From NCBI RefSeq assembly GCF_030268225.1, contig NZ_BSQG01000001.1, positions 981,299-1,045,298 of the forward strand: a stretch of DNA of 64,000 bases, read 5' to 3'. The DNA is from Nocardiopsis ansamitocini. GTDB lineage: Bacteria; Actinomycetota; Actinomycetes; Streptosporangiales; Streptosporangiaceae. This document shows positions 43,816 through 52,289 of this stretch, in pieces (within the stretch, counting starts at the first letter, position 1; the number at the start of each line of letters is the position of its first letter). Made by a program: the position numbers and the translations under genes. The notes beneath the pieces were generated by a model, which saw nothing but the letters and a program-made list of their open reading frames with translations, did not search any database and had not been told where the DNA came from.

Positions 43816-43904
43816 CGCGCGGCCTCCTTCTGTTCCCCGGGTGGTACTCCTGCGCGGGTCCGCCCGGATCTCGGAAGGACCTCGCACGGTCCAGATTCAG
43901 CGGA

Positions 43905-43931
43905 GGTGCCGGGGAATCGTTCCCCGGCACC
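43905..43931. terminator. Hairpin between tsf and pyrH
   Basis: 12-bp perfect stem GGTGCCGGGGAA with a TCG loop, just after the tsf stop; probably ends rpsB-tsf transcripts or lowers read-through into pyrH. Confidence 0.75.
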
Positions 43932-43951
43932 CCAGCATCATGTCAAACGTT

Positions 43952-44788
43952 CTAGCTCTGGCCGACCTTGAACCGGACGAAGCTGCGCACGGAGACGCCC
44001 GCCTCGTCCACGATCTTCTGGACGGTCTTCTTGTTCTCCTTGACGAACGGCTGGCCGAGCAGCGTCACGTCCTTGAAGAAGCCGTTGACGCGTCCGTCGA
44101 TGATCTTGGGCAGTGCCTGCTCGGGCTTGCCCTCCTCACGGGCGGTGGCCTCGGCGATACGGCGCTCGTTCTCGACGATCTCGGCAGGAACGTCGTCCTT
44201 GCTCACGTACTTCGGCGCGAGCGCGGCGATCTGCTGCGCGAGGTCCTTGGCGACGTCGGCGTCCGCCTTGTCCAGCTCGACCAGCACACCCAGGGTGGGA
44301 GGCAGGTCGGGGTCGGACTTGTGCATGTAGCTGGCCACGTACTCGCCGTCGATCTTGGCGAAGCGACGGATCTCCAGCTTCTCCCCGATCACCGCGCTGT
44401 TCTCCTCGATGACCTTGGCGACGGTCTTGCCGTCGGCGTAGTCGGAGGCGAGCAGGGCGTCGACATCGACAGGAGAGGTCCGGGCGATGAAGGAAGCGAG
44501 GTCGGCGGCGAGCGCCTGGAACTTGTCGTTCTTGGCGACGAAGTCGGTCTCGCAGTTGAGCTCCAGCAGAACGGCGGAGGTCTCGCCGTCGGCCTGGAGG
44601 ACGACAAGGCCGTTGCCGGCGGTGCGCTCGGCACGCTTGCCGACGTCCTTGGCACCCTTGATGCGCAGTGCCTCGACGGCCTTGTCGAAGTCGCCTTCTG
44701 CTTCCTCGAGGGCCTTCTTGCACGCCATCATGCCGGCGCCGGTGAGGTCGCGCAGCTTCTTGACGTCGGCGGCGGTGTAGTTCGCCAT
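43952..44788 (-). CDS. tsf: Elongation factor Ts
   Basis: 278 residues. Guanine-nucleotide exchange factor for EF-Tu. N-terminal UBA-like domain with [19 protein letters not shown], then the core [16 protein letters not shown] with the TDFV motif that displaces Mg from EF-Tu. The C-terminal [15 protein letters not shown] is standard. 47 bp downstream of rpsB, same operon. Confidence 0.97.
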   Translation of the reverse strand: MANYTAADVKKLRDLTGAGMMACKKALEEAEGDFDKAVEALRIKGAKDVGKRAERTAGNGLVVLQADGETSAVLLELNCETDFVAKNDKFQALAADLASFIARTSPVDVDALLASDYADGKTVAKVIEENSAVIGEKLEIRRFAKIDGEYVASYMHKSDPDLPPTLGVLVELDKADADVAKDLAQQIAALAPKYVSKDDVPAEIVENERRIAEATAREEGKPEQALPKIIDGRVNGFFKDVTLLGQPFVKENKKTVQKIVDEAGVSVRSFVRFKVGQS

Positions 44789-44835
44789 AACTGTTCTCTA
44801 TCCGTAGGAGTGGATCGGCGGGGAAGAGGAGAGCT

Positions 44836-45756
44836 CTAGGCTTCCTTGGACTCGGCCTCGGCGGGGGCCTCGGTCGCGGCCGCAGGCTCCTCAGTGGCCG
44901 GCTCCTCGGCGGGGGTCTCCTCAGCCACGGGCTCCGCGGCGGGGGTCTCCTCGGACTCCGCAGCGGGGGCCTCGGCCGGAGCCTCGCTCTTGCCCTCCAG
45001 CAGCTCGCGCTCCCACTCGGCGAGCGGCTCCTCGGCGGCCTTCTGCTCGCCACTGGCGCCACCGGAGCGAACCAGCAGGCCCTCGGCGACGGCGTCGGCG
45101 ACCACGCGGGTCAGCAGGCTGACGCTGCGGATCGCGTCGTCGTTGCCCGGGATCGGGAAGTCGACCTCGTCGGGGTCGCAGTTGGTGTCGAGGATCGCCA
45201 CGACCGGGATGTTGAGCTTGCGAGCCTCGCTGATCGCGATGTGCTCCTTCTTGGTGTCCACGATCCAGACCGCGCTCGGCACGCGGGCCATGTCGCGGAT
45301 ACCACCGAGGGTGCGCTCCAGCTTCTCCTTCTCGCGACGCAGGCCCAGCAGTTCCTTCTTGGTGAGACCGGAGGCGGCGACGTCGTCGAAGTCGACCTCT
45401 TCCAGCTCCTTGAGGCGCTGGAGGCGCTTGTGCACGGTGGAGAAGTTGGTGAGCATGCCGCCCAGCCAGCGCTGGTTCACGAAGGGCATACCGACGCGGC
45501 GGGCCTGCTCGTCAATGGCTTCCTGAGCCTGCTTCTTCGTTCCGACGAAGAGGATGGTGCCGCCGTGGGCAACCGTCTCCTTGACGAACTCGAAGGCGCG
45601 GTCGATGTAGGCCAGCGACTTCTGCAGGTCGATGATGTAGATGCCGTTGCGCTCGGTGAAGATGAAGCGCTTCATCTTGGGGTTCCAACGACGGGTCTGG
45701 TGCCCGAAGTGGACGCCGCTTTCGAGCAGCTGACGGATCGTCACGACTGTGGCCAT
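44836..45756 (-). CDS. rpsB: 30S ribosomal protein uS2
   Basis: 306 residues. Core (1-250) is a typical S2: [44 protein letters not shown], and [20 protein letters not shown] in part. ATG at 45756 with a GAAAGG site. The last 60 residues are an unusual Ala/Glu/Pro/Thr tail with repeats of the type EETPAEEP, longer than in many actinobacteria. First gene of the rpsB-tsf unit; a 20-bp perfect palindrome lies 158 bp upstream, midway to the divergent peptidase gene. Confidence 0.97.
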   Translation of the reverse strand: MATVVTIRQLLESGVHFGHQTRRWNPKMKRFIFTERNGIYIIDLQKSLAYIDRAFEFVKETVAHGGTILFVGTKKQAQEAIDEQARRVGMPFVNQRWLGGMLTNFSTVHKRLQRLKELEEVDFDDVAASGLTKKELLGLRREKEKLERTLGGIRDMARVPSAVWIVDTKKEHIAISEARKLNIPVVAILDTNCDPDEVDFPIPGNDDAIRSVSLLTRVVADAVAEGLLVRSGGASGEQKAAEEPLAEWERELLEGKSEAPAEAPAAESEETPAAEPVAEETPAEEPATEEPAAATEAPAEAESKEA

Positions 45757-45913
45757 GACTCGGCCTTTCCTTGATGCGGTGGACGCGAGGCGCCCACCTC
45801 GGTTGTTCCTGACGTCCCGACCGGACCGCCGCGCTTTTGCCCCCGGGTGGGGACTCGGCGCGGACCGTGAGCCCGGTCCTCCACTGGCGGAAGCAAGAGG
45901 ACGCGCGAGATAG

Positions 45914-45933
45914 GTGGTCCAGTACTGGACCAC
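45914..45933. promoter_or_regulatory. Perfect 20-bp palindrome in the rpsB / peptidase divergent gap
   Basis: GTGGTCCAGT followed directly by ACTGGACCAC. It sits almost exactly midway (158 bp each side) between rpsB and the M23 gene in a 335-bp gap. The lack of a loop favours a protein-binding DNA site over an RNA hairpin. Half-site TGGTCCA recalls GntR-type operators; it is not the DasR spacing. Confidence 0.55.
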
Positions 45934-46091
45934 GACAAGATTCTAACCGCCCGCGGGGCCAGCGGCGCCCCTGTCCGCGACCAGGGGCTGCGCAGACCTC
46001 GGAACGCGCTGGCGACCAGGGGCTTCACGGTTGTCCACAGCCACCGGATCAGACCGGACCGTGCCCGGCGAAGCCCCCCAGGATGGTCGCT

Positions 46092-47075
46092 ATGAGATCC
46101 CTTCGCCTGCTGCTCCTGCTGGGGGCGCTGCTACTCGCGGCGCCCACGCCCGTCCTGGCCGACGAGGGCCCCTGGCATTCGCCTCTCCCAGGCGAGATCA
46201 CCGTCCTTCGCGGCTTCGAACCGCCGGAACAGCGCTGGCTCGCCGGCCATCGCGGTGTCGACCTCGCGACGGCTCCGGGGACACGGGTACTGGCCGCGGG
46301 CGAAGGGCTGGTCGGGTTCGCCGGAGTGGTAGCGGGAGTTCCCGTGGTGACGGTCGTGCACGGGAGGCTGCGTACCACTTACCTTCCGGTGGACTCCGGT
46401 CTGCGACGCGGCGATCCGGTGGGGGCTGGAGCTCCCCTCGGCACGCTCTCTTCGGAGCCCCGCCACTGTCCGTTGCGCCCCTGCCTGCACTGGGGTCTGC
46501 TGCACGGGCGCGACTATCTTGATCCGCTGGCGCTGTTGGGCCGGGGCGGGATACGGCTGCTGCCGCTGTCGGACACGTTTTCAGGCCCTCGGATGGGCCT
46601 GGTTGTAGGTGCTGGTCAGCCGCTCGATGGAGACGTGCGTGTAGATCTGGGTGCTGGCCAACGAGGAGTGGCCGAGAATCTCCTGGACGCTGCGCAGATC
46701 GGCGCCACCGTTGAGCAGGTGGGTGGCTGCGCTGTGGCGCAGTCCGTGCGGACCGATGTCGGCACCGCGGACCACCGCCATCTGGTCGTGCACGTCACGG
46801 CGGGCGGTACGTGTGCCCAGCCGGGCTCCCCGTGCCCCCAGGAACAACGCGGGACCGCTCTCCGGCGTGGCCCACCGCGGACGTCCGGCGCCCAGCCAGC
46901 GTTCCAGTGCGACAACCGCGGGATGGCCGATCGGCACCACCCGCTCTTTGGCCCCTTTGCCCAGGACCCGCACAGTACGCCGCTCGCGGTCCAGGTCGTC
47001 CAGGTCCAAACCGCACAATTCAGCGACCCGGACGCCGGTGCCGTACAGGACCTCGACCACCGCACCCCGACGTAG
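46092..47075 (+). CDS. Secreted M23 family metallopeptidase with antisense-overlapping 3' end
   Basis: 327 residues as the frame stands. ATG 46092 (AGGA eight bases before) gives a signal peptide (LRLLLLLGALLLAAPTPVLA). The M23 lysostaphin/LytM-like zinc peptidase domain covers about 25-160: GHRGVDLA supplies the first metal His/Asp, and CLHWGLLHG the active His region. It should cut cell-wall peptide bridges, though the HxH motif is modified (HWG). The recognisable domain ends near 46570; the rest of the frame (about 165 codons) lies antisense within xerC. Because the two frames are in codon register, antisense stops need TTA, CTA or TCA, which are rare here, so the extension may be meaningless or the true stop was lost. 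Confidence 0.75.
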   Translation: MRSLRLLLLLGALLLAAPTPVLADEGPWHSPLPGEITVLRGFEPPEQRWLAGHRGVDLATAPGTRVLAAGEGLVGFAGVVAGVPVVTVVHGRLRTTYLPVDSGLRRGDPVGAGAPLGTLSSEPRHCPLRPCLHWGLLHGRDYLDPLALLGRGGIRLLPLSDTFSGPRMGLVVGAGQPLDGDVRVDLGAGQRGVAENLLDAAQIGATVEQVGGCAVAQSVRTDVGTADHRHLVVHVTAGGTCAQPGSPCPQEQRGTALRRGPPRTSGAQPAFQCDNRGMADRHHPLFGPFAQDPHSTPLAVQVVQVQTAQFSDPDAGAVQDLDHRTPT

Positions 47076-47498
47076 GGCAGCCGGCGAATCGTCGCCGTCC
47101 GCCATGGTCATCGCGGTAACGGCTTGTCTCTCGTCAAGAACGACCGGTAGAACGCGTTGCTGCCGAGGTCTTGACAGCAACGGTCCGGGATCATCGGCGA
47201 GCCGACCGGTACGGCAGAGATAAGCCGTGAAGACACGGGTCGAGGCGATCCGGCGCGCAAGCGTGGCCCGGCTTACGCCGGTGCTGTGCTGGTCCCCGAG
47301 CCAACCGCGTATCGTCGGCAGATCGAGTTCGGAGAGAACAGCACCGGCCGTGCTCAGATGTTCCAGAAGCCCGCGCACATCGGCGAGGTAGGCCCGGACC
47401 GTATGCTCTGATCGCCCGAGTTCGATGGCGAGATGTCGCTCGAAGTCAGCGAGCACCTCAAGGGCTTCCCCGGATGGCGCGGATTCGGAATCGACCAT
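46581..47498 (-). CDS. xerC: Tyrosine recombinase XerC
   Basis: 305 residues, the normal size for XerC. SAM-like core-binding domain (about 10-100, LADFERHLAIELGRSEHTVRA in part LADFERHLA and HTVRAYLADVRGLLEHL) and a catalytic domain with Arg in YGTGVRVAEL, the Lys-containing GKGAKERVVPIG, H-x-x-R in GPHGLRHSAATHLLNGG, and the Tyr nucleophile in SSLASTQIYTHVS. Resolves chromosome dimers at dif with XerD, and is part of this locus in many actinobacteria. ATG at 47498 chosen over a GTG 33 codons upstream; the Shine-Dalgarno is weak. Its 3' half is overlapped by the M23 frame. Confidence 0.93.
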   Translation of the reverse strand: MVDSESAPSGEALEVLADFERHLAIELGRSEHTVRAYLADVRGLLEHLSTAGAVLSELDLPTIRGWLGDQHSTGVSRATLARRIASTRVFTAYLCRTGRLADDPGPLLSRPRQQRVLPVVLDERQAVTAMTMADGDDSPAALRRGAVVEVLYGTGVRVAELCGLDLDDLDRERRTVRVLGKGAKERVVPIGHPAVVALERWLGAGRPRWATPESGPALFLGARGARLGTRTARRDVHDQMAVVRGADIGPHGLRHSAATHLLNGGADLRSVQEILGHSSLASTQIYTHVSIERLTSTYNQAHPRA

Positions 47499-47624
47499 AG
47501 AACCAGACTGCCCTGTTTTGCCCGACACCGAACCAGGACACGCTGCTCTTCGTCGACGACCACGACTTTCCCCACCAGAACCACCGGCCGACGGCAACCG
47601 CCCCGGCCGGTGTGGAGCCCACGG

Positions 47625-47987
47625 TCAGGGAGAAGGCGGCGGGAGAACCGCGACAGCGTCGATCTCCAGCAGGTAGCGAGAGTCGAGAAGGCCGCTCACC
47701 TCGACGAGTGTGGCGGCCGGGCGGGGATGGTGCACCAAGAACTCCGCGAGTACCGAGCGCAGGGCGGCGAGGTCGGCGATGTGACGCAGGTAGTACGTGA
47801 GCTTGACGATGTGACGACGGTCGGCACCATGGGGTTCGAGCGCAGCTTCGAGATTGCGCAGGACCTGACGGGCCTGGGCGATGGCATCGCCTTCGCGAAC
47901 GCTCCCATCCTCCGCCTCGGGAACCTGTCCGGAAACGAAGATCAATGGTCCATCGGCGACCACCGCCGGGCTGTAGCTCTTGCTCAT
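47625..47987 (-). CDS. RidA family protein
   Basis: 120 residues, trimeric chorismate-mutase-like fold. Canonical RidA deaminates reactive enamine/imine intermediates. Features: SYSPAVVADGPLIFVSGQVP, AQARQVLRNLEAALEPHGA, VKLTYYLRHIADL and a C-terminal RYLLEIDAVAVLP. The catalytic Arg of RidA (R in PxRxxV) appears replaced (PRPAATLVEV), so it may belong to one of the Rid subfamilies without that activity. ATG with a poor Shine-Dalgarno; TTG two codons upstream possible. Located between xerC and dprA. Confidence 0.8.
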   Translation of the reverse strand: MSKSYSPAVVADGPLIFVSGQVPEAEDGSVREGDAIAQARQVLRNLEAALEPHGADRRHIVKLTYYLRHIADLAALRSVLAEFLVHHPRPAATLVEVSGLLDSRYLLEIDAVAVLPPPSP

Positions 47988-48162
47988 CGGCAATCGCGGC
48001 GCACGCGCCCCGGTCTGGGCAGGGAAACAGCGCCGCGCCTCCTTTCTCAGCTCCTTGCGGCTGGCTGCCGGCGCAGCACATGCGCCGGCAGCCAGCCGAT
48101 GCAGTATGGGCTACCCGGCCGACACCGTCCTAGTCCCGGATGGCCCCCTGCCGGGGAGGAGA

Positions 48163-49332
48163 TCACCGAACGTCTCTGCCCTGGCTTCCCCGGTGTTTTC
48201 GGGATCTGACACGCCAGCCCGCACCGACTCTCTCGACGTGCCCGGCGGCCGCGAGGAGGCCGAGCCCGCGCAACACAGCGTCGAGATCGAGACCGGTAGC
48301 GGAGGCAACCGCGACCGCGCCGGCCTCCTCGGTTGTGGACAGTGCGGCCACGAGGGTGCGAGCGGTTGCGTCGAGGTCGTCGTGCTCCAACAACGGCGCG
48401 TCGTCCGGACGCAGGTCTGCACCGATGTGACCGACCTGTTCGATGATGTCGTGGGCATCGGTGACGCACACTGCCTGCCAGTCGCGCAGCAGCCGGTGGC
48501 AGCCTGCCGACAGAGCGGAGGTGACCGGCCCGGGTACTGCCATCAATACACGGAGGAGGTCACGGGCATGTGTGGCGGTGTTGATGGCGCCGCTGCGTGT
48601 ACCGGCCTCGACAACCACGGTGCCGGGGGTGAGGGCGGCGATGATCCGATTGCGTACGAGGAACGCTTTACGGGTGGGGACCGCCCCTGGCGGATGCTCG
48701 CTGACCAGGACCCCTCGCTCGGCGATATCGGTGAAAAGCCGATCGTGCCCGCGCGGGTATCCGACATCCAGGCCACAGGCCAGTACGACGACGGTGGCGC
48801 AGCTACCGGCCAACGCCCCCCGGTGGGCGGCGCCGTCGATTCCGTAGGCGCCTCCTGACACCACGCTCCACCCGCGCTCGGAGAGCGTGTGGGAGAGCTC
48901 TCCCGCAACGTGGAGGCCGTATGCGGTAGCGGCCCTTGCTCCGACTACCGCCACGGAGCGCAGGCAGGCATTGCGCAAGTCGTGCGCGCCTCGAACCCAT
49001 AGCGCACAGGGACGGGTCGGGCCGAGTGATTCGAGTTGGCTGGGCCACTCAGGGTCGCTCGGGACCACCAATCGGATACCTGCCTCTGCCGCAAGGGTCA
49101 GCAGTACATCGGTGTCCACTTCCTTGGCCTTCGCCTGCCACCGCCGCAACCGCGCGGCCTTGGCGGGGTCATCGGCTGTCGAGAGGAGCGGGCTCCCGGC
49201 GCGCAGCGCCGACCAGATCAGTTCCGGTGGATGATGCTCCAGGAGTGTGCGCATCAGGGGATCCCCCGGCATGGCGATGGCGGTGAGCCCCGCCCTGGCC
49301 ACGGCGTCGTCGGTGCAGGTTCCGGCGCTCAC
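48163..49332 (-). CDS. dprA: DNA-processing protein DprA
   Basis: 389 residues. Loads RecA onto incoming single-stranded DNA in transformation; in actinomycetes its role is less clear. Rossmann core: SVAVVGARAATAYG, VVSGGAYGIDGAAHRGAL, VLACGLDVGYPRGHDRLF and SEHPPGAVPTRKAFLVRNR in part, and EAGTRSGAINTATHARDLLR. N-terminal 90 residues form a SAM/HhH-like region, and a C-terminal winged-helix follows (LDLDAVLRGLGLLAAAGHVER). GTG start overlaps the upstream gene's stop (GTGA), so they are coupled. Confidence 0.93.
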   Translation of the reverse strand: MSAGTCTDDAVARAGLTAIAMPGDPLMRTLLEHHPPELIWSALRAGSPLLSTADDPAKAARLRRWQAKAKEVDTDVLLTLAAEAGIRLVVPSDPEWPSQLESLGPTRPCALWVRGAHDLRNACLRSVAVVGARAATAYGLHVAGELSHTLSERGWSVVSGGAYGIDGAAHRGALAGSCATVVVLACGLDVGYPRGHDRLFTDIAERGVLVSEHPPGAVPTRKAFLVRNRIIAALTPGTVVVEAGTRSGAINTATHARDLLRVLMAVPGPVTSALSAGCHRLLRDWQAVCVTDAHDIIEQVGHIGADLRPDDAPLLEHDDLDATARTLVAALSTTEEAGAVAVASATGLDLDAVLRGLGLLAAAGHVERVGAGWRVRSRKHRGSQGRDVR

Positions 49333-50858
49333 CGGGCCGTCCCCGACCAAAGCGTGAAGGCGTATCCGGTGTCCTCGGCGTTTGGGGCAGGGCGGTCGCC
49401 CAGATCCGCGATCGTCCAGGCCAATCGAATGATTCGGTCCGCTCCTCGGGCGCTGACCTCGCCCCGATCCATTGCGCGCCCAAGGACACGCAGGGCTTCG
49501 GGCCGGAGCGGGAATCTTCGGCGTAGTTCGGCGCCCGGGATGCCGGCGTTGCAGGACCAGGGAGTACCGGAGAGCCGAGCGGCGGCGCGTTGCCGAGCGT
49601 GGAGGACCCTGGCCGCCACGACCTCGGAGGATTCGGCGCGGACACGGTCGGCCAGGAGCTCGGCCCGTGTCACCGGTGGCAGCTCGACGGTGAGGTCGAC
49701 CCGGTCCAGCAACGGTCCGGAGAGCCTGGCGAGGTAGCGCCGGCGGGTGAGCGAGGAGCAGACACAGGCGGCCCCCGGCTTGCCGCAGGGGCAGGGGTTG
49801 GCCGCGAGCACCAGCTGGAAACGGGCGGGGAAGCGGGCGGTGGCCGCGGCCCGGGCGATCAGGATCTCGCCGCTCTCCAACGGCTGGCGCAGGGAATCGA
49901 GGACACCGCGGGGAAACTCCGGCGCCTCGTCGATGAACAGGATCCCGCAGTGGGAGAGGCTGACTGCGCCGGGGCGCAGTTGGCCGGCACCGCCTCCGAC
50001 GATGGCCGCGCGGGTGGCCGTGTGGTGGGGATCGCAGAAGGGGGGCTCCGTGATCAGCGGCCTGCCGTGGGGCAGGGTGCCCGCGCAGGAGTGGATCGCG
50101 GTGACCTGGATGGAGTCCGCCGTACTGAGCCGGGGAAGGATGGTGGGCAACCGTTCTGCGAGCAGACTCTTGCCCGTGCCGGGCGGCCCCAACAAGAAGG
50201 TGTTGTGACCTCCCGCGGCAGCGATCTCGACCGCTTTGCGGGCGACGGGCTGCCCCAGGACGTCGGCGAGGTCGGGGCGGGGGCCGGGGGCCATGGGCTC
50301 CACCGGCCGGGGTTGTTCGTGGGGAAAGGACTCCGAGACATCGGGGCGGCCGCGTAATCGGGCGACGAGTTCGGCCAGGGAGCCCACTGCGACCACGTCG
50401 GCGTCGGCCACCAGTCCGGCCTCCTCCGCGTTTCCGCGTGCGACGACGACCGTACGTCGACCGCGGCCGGTCTCGGCAAGGACCATGGGCAGCACTCCCC
50501 TGATCGCGCGGGTCCGTCCGTCGAGGGCGAGTTCGGCCAGTAACACGGCGTCGTGGATGCCCTCGACCGGGATGGCCCCGTTGGCGGCGAGGACCGCGGC
50601 GGCGATGCTGAGGTCGAACCCGCTGCCGCGCTTGGGCAGGCTGGCCGGGGACAGGCTGATGGTGATGTGTTCTTCGGGCCATTGCTCGCCGCTGTTGAGT
50701 ATGGCCGCGCGGATGCGGTCACGGGCCTCGCGCAACGCCGCGTCGGGCAGGCCGACGATGGTCAGTCCCGCCGGACCGTTGCCCAGGTGTGCCTCGACCT
50801 CGACGCCGTGGCCCTCCACTCCGAGAAGGGCCACGGCGTGGGTACGCGCCAGAGCCAT
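49329..50858 (-). CDS. YifB/ComM family Mg chelatase-like AAA ATPase
   Basis: 509 residues. ComM is a hexameric helicase promoting branch migration in natural transformation. N-terminal Lon-like domain (VEVEAHLGNGPAGLTIVGLP, SLSPASLPKRGSGFDLSIA in parts), Walker A LLGPPGTGKSLLA, Walker B GILFIDEAPEF, a Cys-rich insert NPCPCGKPGAACVC, and the C-terminal lid domain with GPLLDRVDLTVELPPV. Its ATG follows the yraN stop codon with no gap (TAGATG). yraN-comM-dprA is a conserved cluster. Confidence 0.93.
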   Translation of the reverse strand: MALARTHAVALLGVEGHGVEVEAHLGNGPAGLTIVGLPDAALREARDRIRAAILNSGEQWPEEHITISLSPASLPKRGSGFDLSIAAAVLAANGAIPVEGIHDAVLLAELALDGRTRAIRGVLPMVLAETGRGRRTVVVARGNAEEAGLVADADVVAVGSLAELVARLRGRPDVSESFPHEQPRPVEPMAPGPRPDLADVLGQPVARKAVEIAAAGGHNTFLLGPPGTGKSLLAERLPTILPRLSTADSIQVTAIHSCAGTLPHGRPLITEPPFCDPHHTATRAAIVGGGAGQLRPGAVSLSHCGILFIDEAPEFPRGVLDSLRQPLESGEILIARAAATARFPARFQLVLAANPCPCGKPGAACVCSSLTRRRYLARLSGPLLDRVDLTVELPPVTRAELLADRVRAESSEVVAARVLHARQRAAARLSGTPWSCNAGIPGAELRRRFPLRPEALRVLGRAMDRGEVSARGADRIIRLAWTIADLGDRPAPNAEDTGYAFTLWSGTAR

Positions 50859-51236
50859 CTAGGCCACCCCGCGCTGGTGGCGGACGAACCACCGTCCGCC
50901 GGGGCGCGCCAGCACCCCCAGGACGTCGACACGGATCCTGGCACGCATGTCGTGTCCTCGGGCCCACCGATGGCCGAGGCTGCGCAATCGCGCCCGTCTG
51001 CGATCGTCCACGGCTTCGACAGGACCGCCGAACCGCGTACCGGTCCGGGTCTTGACCTCGACGACCACCAGTGTGGTCCCCCAGCGGGCGACGATATCGA
51101 TCTCGCCGTCGGCACGACGCCAGTTGCGGTCGAGGACGCGCATCCCTGCACGCCTCAGATAGGCCGCTGCGACTTCCTCTCCACGCCGCCCCAGTTCGCG
51201 CCGGTGTCGGGCCTGCGCCTGTGCTCGGGTGAGCAT
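50859..51236 (-). CDS. YraN family (UPF0102) endonuclease-like protein
   Basis: 125 residues. PD-(D/E)xK nuclease fold: [20 protein letters not shown], the acidic core [10 protein letters not shown] and [10 protein letters not shown] with Glu-x-Lys. Biochemical function is not firmly known; context suggests DNA processing. ATG after GGAGG. Its TAG stop is immediately followed by the comM start. Confidence 0.9.
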   Translation of the reverse strand: MLTRAQAQARHRRELGRRGEEVAAAYLRRAGMRVLDRNWRRADGEIDIVARWGTTLVVVEVKTRTGTRFGGPVEAVDDRRRARLRSLGHRWARGHDMRARIRVDVLGVLARPGGRWFVRHQRGVA

Positions 51237-51374
51237 GTGCACCACCTCCGGCTTCCACCATGCGGTGGCGCGGCAGGGGCACGGGACGACGACCGGGCGA
51301 TCTGTGGACAACTATTCCACCGCAGGGAAAGCGGGACCACGCGTCGAGACCGTCACTGATCCGATCGGTACCGG

Positions 51375-51755
51375 TCAGGGGGTTTCGGAACCGTTGGCGG
51401 GCTGATCAGCCCGCGTGTCGACCTCGCCGTCGGGGCGGCCCCGAACAGAGTTGGCCACCTGGCTGAGTTGCCAGCCGTCGTCACCATCGGGATGGCTGCG
51501 GGCTGCTTGGACCCCGGGGGCGTCCAGAGGCGCGTCTGCCGCGGGGACTCCCGCGCGGATGCGGTTCAGCACCTGTTCGCCCTCACCGGGAACTTCCCCG
51601 CGTACCGGGGACTGCGCGGCGGCTCCGTGCGCACCGAGCTCTTCGTTACGGCGTACCGCTCGCTGGCCGGGGTCTGATTCGGGGGTGGCGGGCAGGGGCT
51701 CGGTGCGGGCCTGGTTGGTCCGGGCGGCGTCGGCTCCGGGCTGGTGGTCGTCCAT
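51375..51755 (-). CDS. Low-complexity polar protein, unknown
   Basis: 126 residues, predicted to be disordered, rich in Ala, Gly, Asp, Glu, Pro, Gln and Arg, no hydrophobic core, signal or membrane span. A strong GGAGGG Shine-Dalgarno supports it as a real gene. It lies between yraN and the DUF2469 gene on the same strand. No family is recognised; it could be a lineage-specific insertion. Overlapping ORFs in other frames look like shadows. Confidence 0.5.
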   Translation of the reverse strand: MDDHQPGADAARTNQARTEPLPATPESDPGQRAVRRNEELGAHGAAAQSPVRGEVPGEGEQVLNRIRAGVPAADAPLDAPGVQAARSHPDGDDGWQLSQVANSVRGRPDGEVDTRADQPANGSETP

Positions 51756-51840
51756 GTTCCCTCCAAGGTCATCGGTCCTTGGGTACCGGACTACCCGGTC
51801 GGGGCCGTCTCCACCATCGGTCGCGCCGCCCGGGCCGCTC

Positions 51841-52173
51841 TCACTCCTCGGCCGGGGTGCTGCCGTCGGGAGGGATCTCCAGGTCGGCCTTGGTGATCTC
51901 CTCGACGTTGACGTCCTTGAAGGTCACCACACGGACGTTCTTCACGAACCGGGCCGGGCGGTACATGTCCCAGACCCATGCGTCCTGCATGGCGACCTCG
52001 AAGTACATCTCGCCGTTCTCGGTGGATCGCGGCTGGAGGTCCACGTGGTTGGTGAGATAGAACCTGCGTTCGGTCTCCACCACGTAACTGAACAACCCGA
52101 CGACGTCACGGTATTCGCGATAGAGCTGGAGCTCCATCTCGGCTTCGTACTTCTCCAGGTCCTCAGAACTCAT
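51841..52173 (-). CDS. DUF2469 family protein
   Basis: 110 residues, highly conserved in actinobacteria downstream of lepB/rnhB. MSSEDLEKYEAEMELQLYRE, YVVETERRFYLTNHVDL and ARFVKNVRVVTFKDVNVEE are the family motifs. Function unknown. Here it follows lepB directly. Confidence 0.92.
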   Translation of the reverse strand: MSSEDLEKYEAEMELQLYREYRDVVGLFSYVVETERRFYLTNHVDLQPRSTENGEMYFEVAMQDAWVWDMYRPARFVKNVRVVTFKDVNVEEITKADLEIPPDGSTPAEE

Positions 52174-52289
52174 CGAACAGCTCGCTTTCGTCGTGCCTCT
52201 CCCCGTTTGCGGCCCGGCCCTGCGTGTTTCCGTGCGGGGCCAGGAACGCCCCCAGCACCCATGATGCGGTATGTGTCAACTACCCGCCG

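Noticed and set aside
45914-45933. DasR (dre) site
   Set aside because: Half-sites resemble TGGTC/GACCA but the spacing is 8 bp instead of 2; kept only as an unnamed palindrome.
49333-50682. Upstream extension of the dprA frame
   Set aside because: The extra translation is a frame-shifted shadow of the comM gene; dprA starts at the GTG overlapping the comM stop.
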